A DNA stretch of 64,000 bases from an uncultured Magnetospirillum sp. (GCF_903853455.1 NZ_CAINTR010000064.1:1-64000), one strand, 5' to 3'. Counted from the stretch's first letter, positions 9,681 through 17,928 are shown. The notes: a model not told the origin generated them from the sequence alone. Made by a program: numbers and translations.

Positions 9681-11066
9681 ATGGCCGTCAGGGGAAAACA
9701 TCGCGGGGGCGCACGCCTTCTCGCTTCGGCCATGGCGGCGGCCATGCTCGGCGGCTGCGTCACCGCCCGCGAGCAGGAGGCCAGCCTAGACGCCGGAATC
9801 GTGCACGCCTATATCGACGACAAACCGCAGGAGCTGCGCCGCCACTTCGTCGTCGCCCAGGCCCAGGGGCAACGCAACCGCGTCCTCAACGACATGCGCC
9901 TCGGCCTCGCCACCTTCGCCATGGAACGCAACCCGTTGGCCGAAACGCTGTTCGACGACGCCCTCCAGGGCATCGAGGCGGTCTATGCCGACAACGAGGA
10001 GGCCAAGAAGTCCCGCAAGCTGTTCGTCAAGGAGCAGAACAAGGACTTCAAGGGCGAACCCTACGAACGGGTCATGGCCTATTATTACCGGGGACTGCTC
10101 TATATGCGGGCCGGCGATTACGAGAACGCCCGGGCCAGCTTCAAGGGCGGCATGCTGCAAGACGCCTTCGCCGAGGAAGAGCAGTACCGGGCCGACTTCG
10201 CCTTGATGCCGTACCTCCAAGGCTGGGCCGCCCATTGCTCCGGCAACGCCTCGCTGGCCGCCGAGGACTTCAAGGAATTCCGCGACCTCAACAAGGACAC
10301 GCCGCTGCCGCGCGAGCACGACACCGTGCTGGTGCTGGTGGAGACCGGCGCGGCCCCGGTCAAGGTCTCCGACGGCCCGCGCCTGCGGATCCGCCGCAAC
10401 GGTGCCGCCGAAGCCGCCCGGATCCAGTGGAGCGATCCCCGGCACCCCAAGGACCACGCCCAGGACGACACCACCTTGCTGGAAGACATCTACCGGCAAG
10501 CCTCCACCCGTGGCGGTCGCCCGTTCGACGCCATCCTGGAAGGCAAGGCGGAATTCAAATCGACGGCGGACACGGTGGGCAACGTCGCCTTGGCCGGCGC
10601 CGCCGTGGCCGGTCAGGTCGCCGTCGGCAGCACCCCGCACCGTGGCGCCAGCAAGCAGGAGCGGCAACGCCAGGAAGAGGTCCAGCGCGACGCCGCCATG
10701 GTGGGGGGCGCCCTGGCCCTGATCGGGCTGGCGTCCAAGGCGACCGCCTATGCCATCGAGTCCGCCGCGGACACCCGTTATTGGGACAATCTGCCCGACC
10801 GCGTTCTCGGCGTGACGCTGGCCCTGCCCGACCGCGTCCCGGCGATCCGGGTAGACATCCTCTCCTCCGGCGGCGATCCGTTGCGCTCCACCGAAGTTCC
10901 GATCATCCGGGCCGGACGGTGCGGGATCGCCTGGGTCCGCGACGGCGCCACCCTGCCCCGCAACCCCCGCGCGCCCAACAGCGTCCCCCCCGAGGTCATG
11001 GCCAGTCCGGTGATCATCCCGGCCATCCCATCTCGCCCCGTGCAAAGCGCGGAAACGAAGGAGTAG
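9681..11066 (+). CDS. COG3014-type lipoprotein
   Basis: A 461-residue protein with a signal peptide and lipobox LGGC near residue 25. A helical repeat-rich region follows (LAETLFDDALQGIEAVYADNEEAKK, YYRGLLYMRAGDYENARASFKGG) that reads like TPR units. A hydrophobic alanine/glycine-rich stretch lies near 295-315, and there is a beta-rich C-terminal part. It resembles the uncharacterised COG3014 family. It lies 24 bp after lpoB and 5 bp before the YcfL-like gene, so co-transcription is likely. A periplasmic envelope-assembly role alongside LpoB is inferred from context only. Confidence 0.75.
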   Translation: MAVRGKHRGGARLLASAMAAAMLGGCVTAREQEASLDAGIVHAYIDDKPQELRRHFVVAQAQGQRNRVLNDMRLGLATFAMERNPLAETLFDDALQGIEAVYADNEEAKKSRKLFVKEQNKDFKGEPYERVMAYYYRGLLYMRAGDYENARASFKGGMLQDAFAEEEQYRADFALMPYLQGWAAHCSGNASLAAEDFKEFRDLNKDTPLPREHDTVLVLVETGAAPVKVSDGPRLRIRRNGAAEAARIQWSDPRHPKDHAQDDTTLLEDIYRQASTRGGRPFDAILEGKAEFKSTADTVGNVALAGAAVAGQVAVGSTPHRGASKQERQRQEEVQRDAAMVGGALALIGLASKATAYAIESAADTRYWDNLPDRVLGVTLALPDRVPAIRVDILSSGGDPLRSTEVPIIRAGRCGIAWVRDGATLPRNPRAPNSVPPEVMASPVIIPAIPSRPVQSAETKE

Positions 11067-11071
11067 AACCC

Positions 11072-11539
11072 ATGAGACGCCTGCTTGCGACCACGTTCGG
11101 CCTGCTGCTTCTCGGCGGATGCACCACCATGGAGCCGGCGCCCTTCTGCGACATGGGACGGGTATCGAGCCAGCGCGCTCTGGTGCCGGGACCGACCATG
11201 GTGCCGGATGAAAGCTCGCCGCTGAAGGAAATGCCGCTGAATTCGGCCAACATCACCGATGCGAACATCATCAACAAACTCTATATCCGCGCCATCACCG
11301 CCCGACGCACCGGCACCGGCACGGTGGAGGTGGTGGCCCAGGTGGTCAACTGCACCGACTTCCCGCTGAACGCCGAGGCGCGCACCCAGTTCTTCGACGC
11401 TGCCAAGGCCCCGTCCGAGCCGGTCAGCGCCTGGAAGCGCTTTCAGCTGCCGGCCAGGACGGTGAACAACTATCAGGAATTCTCCATGGGCGCCCAGACG
11501 GTGGACGCCTACCTGATCGAGATGAGGGAAACCCGATGA
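11072..11539 (+). CDS. YcfL-like lipoprotein
   Basis: A 155-residue lipoprotein with lipobox LGGC near residue 17 and a beta-sandwich-like domain (NKLYIRAITARRTGTGTVEVVAQVVNCTDFPLNAEARTQFFD). This resembles the YcfL/DUF1425 family. In Escherichia coli ycfL lies next to lpoB, so finding it in an LpoB operon here supports both calls. It begins 5 bp after the COG3014 gene, and its TGA overlaps the ATG of the next gene (ATGA), which implies translational coupling. The molecular function is unknown. Confidence 0.72.
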   Translation: MRRLLATTFGLLLLGGCTTMEPAPFCDMGRVSSQRALVPGPTMVPDESSPLKEMPLNSANITDANIINKLYIRAITARRTGTGTVEVVAQVVNCTDFPLNAEARTQFFDAAKAPSEPVSAWKRFQLPARTVNNYQEFSMGAQTVDAYLIEMRETR

Positions 11540-12753
11540 CCCGCACTCCGCTTTCCGTTCTGCTGGCGGCGGCGCTGCTGCTGCCCGCTGCCGCCATCGG
11601 CCAGACCGTCGGCGGCACGGTGCCGCCCTATCAGGCGCCGGCCAAGGTCGCCCCACCGGTCCGCGACGGCCAAATCCCCGAATCCGCACCGCGCCCGGAT
11701 CCGTTCAAGCCGCGCGACGAGTTGGTTCAGAATTTCGCCGGCGCCTATGACAGGGGGGGGCGGCCACGTCTGGCCTTCTACTGGAATCGCCAGCTCACCG
11801 ACACCCTGGCCCAATGGTACAGCGACAGCCGCGTCGTCACCTCCGGCAAGACCACCAACGCCACCGAAGGCGACCTGACCCTCAAGCAATCGGGCTCCAG
11901 CCAGAACACGGTGGAAACCCAGCGCCGCACCATGACGGACTCCCCTCGCCGACCATTGGCGGAAACCTGGGAGTGGGAGTTCCAGGACGGCTTCCTGGCC
12001 CCCTTCCTTCAGGCCAACGCGGTCGTGGTCGACCGCACCGCCATCCTGCGCATCATGGGAGCCGGGGCCGAGGAGATCGAGCCCCGCACCGTCGAGATCA
12101 TGGCCTTGCAGAACATGGCCGACCTGCTGGTGGAAGTGCTGGTGGCCGCGTCCCCCCAGGCCACCACCGGCTATGAATTGCGCGCCCGCATCCTCGACGT
12201 CAGGACCGGACGCATCGTCGCCATGGTCAACAGCCGTGGCCTCCGGGAATGGCAGCGGCAGGACCGGGCGGTGGCGACCTCGCACGGCTTCGACCTGCCC
12301 GACGACGACGACGAGGGCTTCGGCCCCGAGCGGGCCGACCAGCGCTACAAGGCTACCTCCAGCGGCTTCGAACGCCGCCGCAAGCCCCCCAAGCCGAACG
12401 TGATCGCCCAAAATCTGGCCTACAACGTCATGACCGGCATGATCCCCCGGTTGGAAAGCGGCCCTCCTCCGGCACCGCCGGTGGCCACCGTTCCGCCGCC
12501 TCCCGTCACGACTCCCCTGGCCAAGGTCGAGCCGCCGGCGGCGGCCGTCCCACCGCCACCGGCCGAGACGGCACCGCAGCCGCTTGTTCCAACTCCCGAA
12601 GCGGCGGCGGCCAAGCCGGCTCCCAATCAAAGCGCGGTGCCGTTGCCCGATGTGGACGCCAAACCCCTCCCCGCCCCCACCAAGGCGGCGGCCTCCGAAC
12701 CGCCGCCGCCGGCCGGGGAAGAACCGCCCATGCCGCACCCGACCAAGCAGTAG
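11536..12753 (+). CDS. Secreted proline-rich protein of the LpoB operon
   Basis: A 405-residue protein with a cleavable signal peptide (hydrophobic run to about residue 22, no lipobox). A conserved-looking globular part (40-300) includes LADLLVEVLVAAS-type helices and RARILDVRTGRIVAMV, which recalls the CsgG/LpoB-like fold where a second protein reports assembly state. A low-complexity Pro/Ala tail runs from about 305 to 405. The tail suits spanning the periplasm or peptidoglycan. It is coupled to the YcfL-like gene by a 4-bp overlap and is the last gene of the operon. I do not recognise a named family for the globular part. Confidence 0.7.
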   Translation: MTRTPLSVLLAAALLLPAAAIGQTVGGTVPPYQAPAKVAPPVRDGQIPESAPRPDPFKPRDELVQNFAGAYDRGGRPRLAFYWNRQLTDTLAQWYSDSRVVTSGKTTNATEGDLTLKQSGSSQNTVETQRRTMTDSPRRPLAETWEWEFQDGFLAPFLQANAVVVDRTAILRIMGAGAEEIEPRTVEIMALQNMADLLVEVLVAASPQATTGYELRARILDVRTGRIVAMVNSRGLREWQRQDRAVATSHGFDLPDDDDEGFGPERADQRYKATSSGFERRRKPPKPNVIAQNLAYNVMTGMIPRLESGPPPAPPVATVPPPPVTTPLAKVEPPAAAVPPPPAETAPQPLVPTPEAAAAKPAPNQSAVPLPDVDAKPLPAPTKAAASEPPPPAGEEPPMPHPTKQ

Positions 12754-12760
12754 AAAGGAC

Positions 12761-14149
12761 TCAGCAGCCGAACGCGAACGCCGTTTCGGTGCCCTCGTCC
12801 CAGCCGTCCCACAGGTAGTCGGAGGCCGTGCCGTCGGCGATCAGGCGGAAGGCATAGCGCGCCTGTTCCAGATAGAAGCCGCAATAGGCTCCGATCTGAT
12901 CCATGCCGCCATTGGCCTCATGCGCCTCGGCCGGACAGGGCGAGCCGCAAAAGTGACGGACCGGACAGGGCGCGCAAGCGGCGATGTCCTCGACCTTGCG
13001 CCCGGTCACCTTGCGGAAGGCGGGGCTGTTCAGCACGTCCTCGAGCCGGTCGGTGAACAGGTTGCCGCCGGCGAAGGCCGGCAGACCGATGAACTCGCTG
13101 CACGGAAACAGCGAGCCGTCGGGGGCCAGGGCGAAGAAGCTGCGACCGCCGCCACAGGGCGAAATGTCGCACATCAGCCGTCGCGCCGTCGGCGCCAGGA
13201 TCGAGATCAGGATATTGGCGAAATTGGCCACCACCAGCTTGCGGCCGGTCTGGCGGAACAAGTCGTGGGAGCGATCCAGCGCCGCCAGATAGGCCTTGGC
13301 CACCGCCGCGTCCTCGACCCAGGCGTCACGGCCGCCCGGCTGGGTACAGCGCACCACGTTGAGCATGCAGGTCGGCACCTCGTGGGCGTGGAGGAACTCC
13401 ACCATGGGAGTCAACTGCTCTAGATTCTCCCGATTCATGGTGCAGATGACGCTGTAGCCGGCATAGCCCTTCAGCCGTTCGATGGCGTCCACCGTGGAGG
13501 CGAAAACGCCGTCGCCATTCCAGCGCTTGCGCGAACGCCCCGCCACCTCGGGCGACGGCGCGTCCAGGGACAGGCCGATGCTGACGCCCCGGACCATCAG
13601 GAAATCCAGCGTCCCCACATCCAGCATGGTGGCGTTGGTCTGGACCCCGAAGCGGAACCGCTCGCCATAGGCGTCGATGGCGGCGAACATGGCGTCGCGG
13701 TTCAACAGCGGCTCGGCGCCGTGGAAGATGATCTGCGGCTGGCGTCCTTCCGGCATGGTCCGGGCGAAATAGTCGTCCAGCCGCGCCATGGCGTCGAGCA
13801 GCCTGTCCCGGCTCATATGCTCGCCGTTGCGCCGCATGTCGCGCGGAATATAGCAATAGGAACAGTCGAGATTGCAGCGTTCGGTCGGGTTGAAATAGAC
13901 CGCCGACGGGGTGAGGTGGAAGCGCAGCATCTCCATCTCGCGAAGAAACTCGGCGCGCCGGCTTTGCCATTCCGCCACGATCATTTCACGTTCATGGGGG
14001 GCCGCGCGCTCGTCGGGCTGGTCCCGCCGCTCCAGCGCCCAGAAGGCGGTGTCGGGATCGATCAGGGCGGTGTAGTCGGCATGGCCGATGTCGAACCGCT
14101 GGAGGCCGTCGAAAAGACGGCCCCCGATGATGGGGGCCGTCTGGTTCAA
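12761..14149 (-). CDS. cbpB: Peptide-modifying radical SAM/SPASM maturase (CbpB-like)
   Basis: A 462-residue radical SAM enzyme. The SAM-cluster motif is CNLDCSYCYI (CxxxCxxC) near residue 105. A C-terminal SPASM cysteine set follows (CDISPCGGG, FPCSEF, CAPCPVRHFCGSPC, YCGFY) that would bind auxiliary Fe-S clusters. Such enzymes crosslink or epimerise a short precursor peptide. The matching precursor gene lies immediately upstream behind a cobalamin riboswitch, as in the CbpA/CbpB pair known to me from TIGRFAM naming; recalled, not searched. The only plausible start that keeps the conserved-looking YTALIDPDTAFWAL segment is the TTG at 14149, which overlaps the precursor stop (TTGA). A strong hairpin covers codons 3-12. 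Confidence 0.82.
   Translation of the reverse strand: MNQTAPIIGGRLFDGLQRFDIGHADYTALIDPDTAFWALERRDQPDERAAPHEREMIVAEWQSRRAEFLREMEMLRFHLTPSAVYFNPTERCNLDCSYCYIPRDMRRNGEHMSRDRLLDAMARLDDYFARTMPEGRQPQIIFHGAEPLLNRDAMFAAIDAYGERFRFGVQTNATMLDVGTLDFLMVRGVSIGLSLDAPSPEVAGRSRKRWNGDGVFASTVDAIERLKGYAGYSVICTMNRENLEQLTPMVEFLHAHEVPTCMLNVVRCTQPGGRDAWVEDAAVAKAYLAALDRSHDLFRQTGRKLVVANFANILISILAPTARRLMCDISPCGGGRSFFALAPDGSLFPCSEFIGLPAFAGGNLFTDRLEDVLNSPAFRKVTGRKVEDIAACAPCPVRHFCGSPCPAEAHEANGGMDQIGAYCGFYLEQARYAFRLIADGTASDYLWDGWDEGTETAFAFGC
14115..14142 (-). terminator. Strong hairpin between precursor peptide and maturase
   Basis: Perfect 11-bp stem (14115-14125 with 14132-14142) and a 6-base loop, followed on the minus strand by TTTTCGAC. 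The U-run is short, so it may act as a partial terminator or as a block on maturase translation rather than a full stop. Attenuation at this point would give excess precursor over enzyme, a common arrangement in RiPP clusters. It lies inside the first codons of the maturase if the TTG start is right. Confidence 0.5.
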
Positions 14150-14298
14150 CGCTTCACCTGCTTGTCCATCAGGACGTAGTGCGACAGGCCGGTGCCTTCG
14201 GCGTCGCAGGTCTTGCGGGTGGCGATGATCGCCGGGCGGGTCTTGGCTGTCGGCTTGGTGGTGACGTCCTCGGTCTGGGTCATGGGGGGCTTGGTCAT
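14146..14298 (-). CDS. cbpA: Modified-peptide precursor (CbpA-like)
   Basis: A 50-residue peptide. The leader (1-28) is Thr/Lys/Pro-rich and the core ends in TCDAEGTGLSHYVLMDKQ plus VKR. One cysteine, the GTG turn and the SHYV segment are the likely modification region. ATG 14298 follows a GGGAG-type ribosome site; a second in-frame Met at 14283 is possible. The gene lies about 100 bases downstream of the cobalamin aptamer, and its stop overlaps the start of the radical SAM gene. Together these mark a RiPP precursor. The fold, final product and function are unknown. Resemblance to the named CbpA family is from memory of the family description. Confidence 0.78.
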   Translation of the reverse strand: MTKPPMTQTEDVTTKPTAKTRPAIIATRKTCDAEGTGLSHYVLMDKQVKR

Positions 14299-14394
14299 AG
14301 GGGTCGAACTCCCGTTGATCGGGGCATCGGCAAGGACGCGCGAGCGCCATCGCCGAAACCCTTTTCCATCGGATTTCGCCCCGAGATGAACCAT

Positions 14395-14580
14395 GTCCAG
14401 CAGGTCTTCTGGCTTTCGGATCAACCACGAAACCACACCTTCCCGGCAGCGTACCGCCAGTGGTCGGGCTTGGCAGCCCTTGTGGTCCGTGTCCCCGATT
14501 ACAGCGGCGGGACCGCCACGGAATTGCACCGTGTTCCGGGATGCAGGACAACAGCGGCTTTACGCTGGCCGGGCGTCACC
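14395..14580 (-). promoter_or_regulatory. Cobalamin riboswitch
   Basis: Reading the minus strand, the conserved cobalamin aptamer blocks appear in order. CGGTGCAATTCCG is at 14531-14519, TCCCGCCGCTGTAATCGGGG near 14513-14493, CCACTGGCG at 14463-14455, CCGGGAAGGTGTGG at 14446-14433, and the B12 box CCAGAAGACCTGCTGG at 14412-14397. Downstream, TCGGGGC near 14387 can pair with GCCCCGA just before the GGGAG ribosome site of the peptide gene, which would suit translational control. Known B12 riboswitches turn genes off when coenzyme B12 binds. The 5' edge touches the stop codon of the upstream histidine kinase gene. Confidence 0.93.
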
Positions 14581-14581
14581 G

Positions 14582-15991
14582 TCAAGCCGAAGATGAACTC
14601 TTGGGCTCTTCCGTCATACGCGTGAACTCCAGCCGGACCCTGAGACCGGGCTGGTTGTCGCCCAGCGTCAGACGGGCGGTGTGCAGCCGCGCCACCGCCT
14701 GAACCAGCGACAGCCCCAATCCATTGCCGGGGGTGGTGCGGGTGGAATCGAGCCGCACGAAACGTTCCAGCACGGCGTCACGCGATTCCTCGGGAATTCC
14801 CGGCCCGGAATCATCCACCGTCAACTCCACCGCGCCGGATTCGGCGGCGCTGACCGAGACGGTGACGCAACCGCCGGCCGGGGTGTATTTGACGGCGTTG
14901 TCCACCAGATTGGCCACCGCCTGGAACAGCAGGTGACGATCGCCCTTGACCATCTGGTCCGACGCGGCGCGGCAGACCAGGCTGACATCCTTTTCCTCGG
15001 CCAGCGGCTCGTAAAGCTCGACCGCGTCGGCGGCCAGGGTGGCAAGGTCGACCGGCTGGAACCGCTCCAGCCGCGCCGCCGATTCGGCATGGGAGATGGT
15101 CAGGATGGCGCTGAACGTGGCCAGCAGATTGTCGGCCTCGGCCATGGTCTCTTCCAGGGTGCGGCGATAGGCGTCGCAATCGGGCGTCCCCAGCAGCACC
15201 AGGTCGATGCGCGAGCGCAGGCGGTTCAGCGGCGTGCGCAGGTCGTGGGCGATATTGTCAGACACGGTGCGGATTCCCTCCAGCAGCCGTTCCAACTCGT
15301 CCATCATCTCGTTGAAGCTTTCGGCCAGCGAGTCGAATTCGTCGTTGGTGCCGGACAGCGTCATGCGTTGGCTCATGTCGCCGCCGAAGATGCGCCGGGC
15401 GGTGCGGCTCATCTCCTCCACCCGCTGGAGCATGTGGCGGCTGGTGAAATAGCCGCCCACCACGCCGAGCAGGATGGTCAGCGCCAAGCCCCAGCCCAGA
15501 GCCCGGTTGATGGCCGACTTGACCCGCTTGGCGTCGGCCAGCGACCGCCCGACCAGCAGGCGGTAGTCGTCGGCCAGTTCGTAAGCATGGGCCAGAACCT
15601 CGACCCCGGGACCGACTCCGCCCATGGGCAGGACGCTAAACCGCACCCAGCCCAACATGTCGCTGACCTCCGACGGCCAGTCGCTCAGATTGCCGGCCAG
15701 GGGATGGCCGTCCAACCCCATCACCAGATAGCTGGCGCGACCCTCGATGTCCTGGCGCGAGCGCTGGGTGATGATCTCGGCCAGACCGGTGAGGCCGCGA
15801 TCGCGATAGACCTCGGACAGGCCGGTGGCCTCGGCCTCCACCGTCTCTTGCACCTGCCACTCGATGAACATGGTGGTGCTCCACGACACCAGCGCCAGCA
15901 GGGCGATGGCCGAGACCGTGAAGATGCCGAGATAACTGAGCGCCAGCCGAAAGGTGGTGGTGCCGAGAAGGCTGGCGTTAGCGGGCCGCAC
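14582..15991 (-). CDS. Membrane sensor histidine kinase
   Basis: A 469-residue kinase. There is a transmembrane helix at about 12-40, a periplasmic sensor region to about 160, a second membrane helix (LGWGLALTILLGVVGGYF), then a HAMP linker (RTARRIFGGDMSQRM). The HisKA domain has phospho-acceptor His near 249 in NIAHDLRTPLNRL, and the HATPase domain shows the N box (NLVDNAVKYTP), DDSGPGIP and NGLGLSLV. It starts with GTG and overlaps the response regulator gene by 14 bases, so the two are co-translated. The sensed signal is not evident. Confidence 0.93.
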   Translation of the reverse strand: MRPANASLLGTTTFRLALSYLGIFTVSAIALLALVSWSTTMFIEWQVQETVEAEATGLSEVYRDRGLTGLAEIITQRSRQDIEGRASYLVMGLDGHPLAGNLSDWPSEVSDMLGWVRFSVLPMGGVGPGVEVLAHAYELADDYRLLVGRSLADAKRVKSAINRALGWGLALTILLGVVGGYFTSRHMLQRVEEMSRTARRIFGGDMSQRMTLSGTNDEFDSLAESFNEMMDELERLLEGIRTVSDNIAHDLRTPLNRLRSRIDLVLLGTPDCDAYRRTLEETMAEADNLLATFSAILTISHAESAARLERFQPVDLATLAADAVELYEPLAEEKDVSLVCRAASDQMVKGDRHLLFQAVANLVDNAVKYTPAGGCVTVSVSAAESGAVELTVDDSGPGIPEESRDAVLERFVRLDSTRTTPGNGLGLSLVQAVARLHTARLTLGDNQPGLRVRLEFTRMTEEPKSSSSA

Positions 15992-16655
15992 GAAGCGTGT
16001 ATCCCGCGCCGCGAACCGTATGGATCAACGGCAACTCGAAATCCTTGTCCACCTTCTGACGCAGCCGGCTGATATGGACGTCGATCAGATTGGTCTGGGG
16101 ATCGAAATGGTATTCCCAGACATTCTCCAGCAACATGGTCCGCGTCACCACCTGGCCGGCATAGCGCATGAGATATTCCAGCAGGCGGAATTCGCGCGGC
16201 TGAAGATCGATGCTGTGGCCGCCGCGGCTGACACTGCGGGCCAGCAGATCCATCTCCAGATCCTCGACCTTGAGCCGGGTCTCCGGCTGTGCCGCCGAGA
16301 CCCGGCGCGACAAGGCCTCGATGCGGGCCAGCAGTTCGGCGAAGGCATAGGGCTTGACCAGATAATCGTCGCCACCGGCCTTCAACCCCCGTACCCGGTC
16401 ATCGACCTTGCCCAGCGCCGACAGCACCAGCACCGGCGTGGTGTTGCCGGCGGCGCGGATGGCCTGGATGATGGCCAGACCATCCAACCCCGGCAGCATG
16501 CGGTCGATGACCATGGCATCCCAGCGTTCGGAGGTCGCCAGGAACAGGCCATCGGTACCGGTGGCGGCGTGATCCACCACGTGTCCGGCCTCCTTCAGTC
16601 CCTTCGCCATATAGGCGGCGGCTTCGCTATCATCCTCGATCAGCAGGATTCGCAT
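15978..16655 (-). CDS. OmpR-family response regulator
   Basis: A 225-residue regulator. The receiver domain (1-115) has the EDD acidic cluster, phospho-acceptor Asp near 51 in MVIDRMLPGLDG and the switch lysine in LVKPYAF. A winged-helix DNA-binding domain follows (LDLQPREFRLLEYLMRYAGQVVTRTMLLENVW, ISRLRQKVDKDF). It pairs with the overlapping kinase. No ribosome site is obvious before ATG 16655. The operon reads toward the cobalamin riboswitch, so read-through into the peptide cassette is possible. Confidence 0.93.
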   Translation of the reverse strand: MRILLIEDDSEAAAYMAKGLKEAGHVVDHAATGTDGLFLATSERWDAMVIDRMLPGLDGLAIIQAIRAAGNTTPVLVLSALGKVDDRVRGLKAGGDDYLVKPYAFAELLARIEALSRRVSAAQPETRLKVEDLEMDLLARSVSRGGHSIDLQPREFRLLEYLMRYAGQVVTRTMLLENVWEYHFDPQTNLIDVHISRLRQKVDKDFELPLIHTVRGAGYTLRAAR

Positions 16656-17064
16656 TTGGGTATCCGGTTATGTCTGGTGGCGACCTTACAGTCTTCGGTT
16701 AGAACGGAAAAGCCCTCGCGCCAGGGGGGAGGACGCGAGGGCCTTTTTTTTCCAGTCGCCGGTCGCGGGGGGACGCTTCCGGTGAAGACACACCTGCTTG
16801 GGGGGCAAGCGGCGCATCCGTCGGCGGGGAGTTCAAGTCCGCCGGGTCTGAGAGGCGCTGGCAGGGAGCGCAACCTAACTGCCCAACCGCCTTCTCCAAC
16901 CTTACAAGCCAGAGCATGCCAGCAGCGAGATTACCGCAGCATTTCGGCGCGATTAACCTTTGGTAATGATCAACACCCACCATCGCCGGTGGCGCCCGAA
17001 AATGCCAATAACAAATTGAAACTCAACGTTATTTTCATGTTTCGGCAACGGCGCCCTGCGGACG
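16656..17064. other. Gene-free 409-bp region with several hairpins
   Basis: No convincing reading frame. Reading the minus strand from about 16905 toward the response regulator, successive hairpins can form: GGGCAG/CTGCCC-type near 16881-16860, GGCGG/CCGCC near 16845-16822, GCTTG/CAAGC near 16810-16796, CCGGTCGCGG-type near 16760, and finally a GCCCTCGCG/CGCGAGGGC stem (16742-16712). This could be the structured 5' leader of the response regulator or a small RNA. I could not match it to 6S RNA, tmRNA, SRP RNA, RNase P RNA or a riboswitch class I know. Only the absence of a gene is firm. Confidence 0.4.
16712..16750 (+). terminator. Rho-independent terminator-like hairpin
   Basis: A 9-bp stem (GCCCTCGCG at 16712-16720, CGCGAGGGC at 16734-16742) with a 13-base loop. 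It is followed on the plus strand by a run of eight T and on the minus strand by TTTTCC. No plus-strand gene ends nearby, so it either ends an unannotated plus-strand RNA or works on the minus strand after the LysR gene or its leader. Confidence 0.65.
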
Positions 17065-17928
17065 CTAAGAGCCTGCCCGACGAATCAGACGGTCACGGAG
17101 GTGATCGGCGAGAAACCGGGCGGGCTCTCCCGCCGTTGGCGCGAAGGCGACGGCCAGTTCCACTTCGCCCAGCGGCGGCAGGCCGGCGTTCTGGATCGCC
17201 ACCAGATCCCCGGTGACTGCTTCGCTCGGCATGGCCCCGACCCCCAGCCCGGCCAGGAGGGCGGCGCGGACGCCCTCGGCGCTGGGGGAGGCGAAAACCA
17301 CCCGCCACGCCATCCCCGCCTGCTCCAGCGCCGCCAGGGCCAGCCGCCGATAGGCACAGGCGTTGGGAAACAGCACCAACGGCAGCGGCCGATCCGCATC
17401 GGGAGCGGCGGCGCGGTTACCGCACCAGACCACCTGCTGGCGGGCGATGGTGCCGCTCTCGCCCTCCCCGGCCGGACGCTTGAAGAAGGCGACGTCCAAA
17501 CCGCCTTGACGCAGCCGGTCCCGCAGGGCGTCCGACACATCGGACATCACTTCCAGCTCGACACCGGGATGGGTGAGTTGGAAGCGCTTCAGCAGATCGG
17601 GAAAATCCATCTGAAGAAAATCGGCAGGAACGCCCAGCCGGACTCGCCCTGCCATGGTGGGAACCGCAACCGCCCGCCATGCCGACTCGTTGAGTTCGAC
17701 CATGCGGCGGGCATAGGGCAGCAAGATGCGGCCCTCGTCGGTCAGCCCGTCCACCCGGCCCTGGCGGCGGCGAATCAGCGCCTTGCCGATCTGCCGTTCA
17801 AGCCGGGCCAATTGCAGGCTGACCCCGGATTGGGTCCGGCCGACCACGTCGGCCGCCTTGGAGAAGTTCATGGTCTCGACCACCGCCACGAAGGCGCGCA
17901 GGCCGTCCAGGTTGAGTGAATGCGTCAT
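17065..17928 (-). CDS. LysR-family transcriptional regulator
   Basis: A 287-residue regulator. The N-terminal winged helix-turn-helix (LRAFVAVVETMNFSKAADVVGRTQSGVSLQLARLERQIG) is followed by a periplasmic-binding-like effector domain (~90-285). It is divergent from the alpha/beta hydrolase gene across a 101-bp gap, the classic arrangement for a LysR regulator controlling itself and its neighbour. The effector is unknown. Confidence 0.92.
   Translation of the reverse strand: MTHSLNLDGLRAFVAVVETMNFSKAADVVGRTQSGVSLQLARLERQIGKALIRRRQGRVDGLTDEGRILLPYARRMVELNESAWRAVAVPTMAGRVRLGVPADFLQMDFPDLLKRFQLTHPGVELEVMSDVSDALRDRLRQGGLDVAFFKRPAGEGESGTIARQQVVWCGNRAAAPDADRPLPLVLFPNACAYRRLALAALEQAGMAWRVVFASPSAEGVRAALLAGLGVGAMPSEAVTGDLVAIQNAGLPPLGEVELAVAFAPTAGEPARFLADHLRDRLIRRAGS

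Noticed and set aside
14150-14551. Upstream extension of the radical SAM frame
   Set aside because: It would translate through the precursor gene and the cobalamin riboswitch in another frame and lacks family similarity.
16820-16850. T-arm-like sequence suggesting a tRNA
   Set aside because: GTTCAAGTCC occurs but no acceptor stem, D-arm or anticodon arm can be placed around it.
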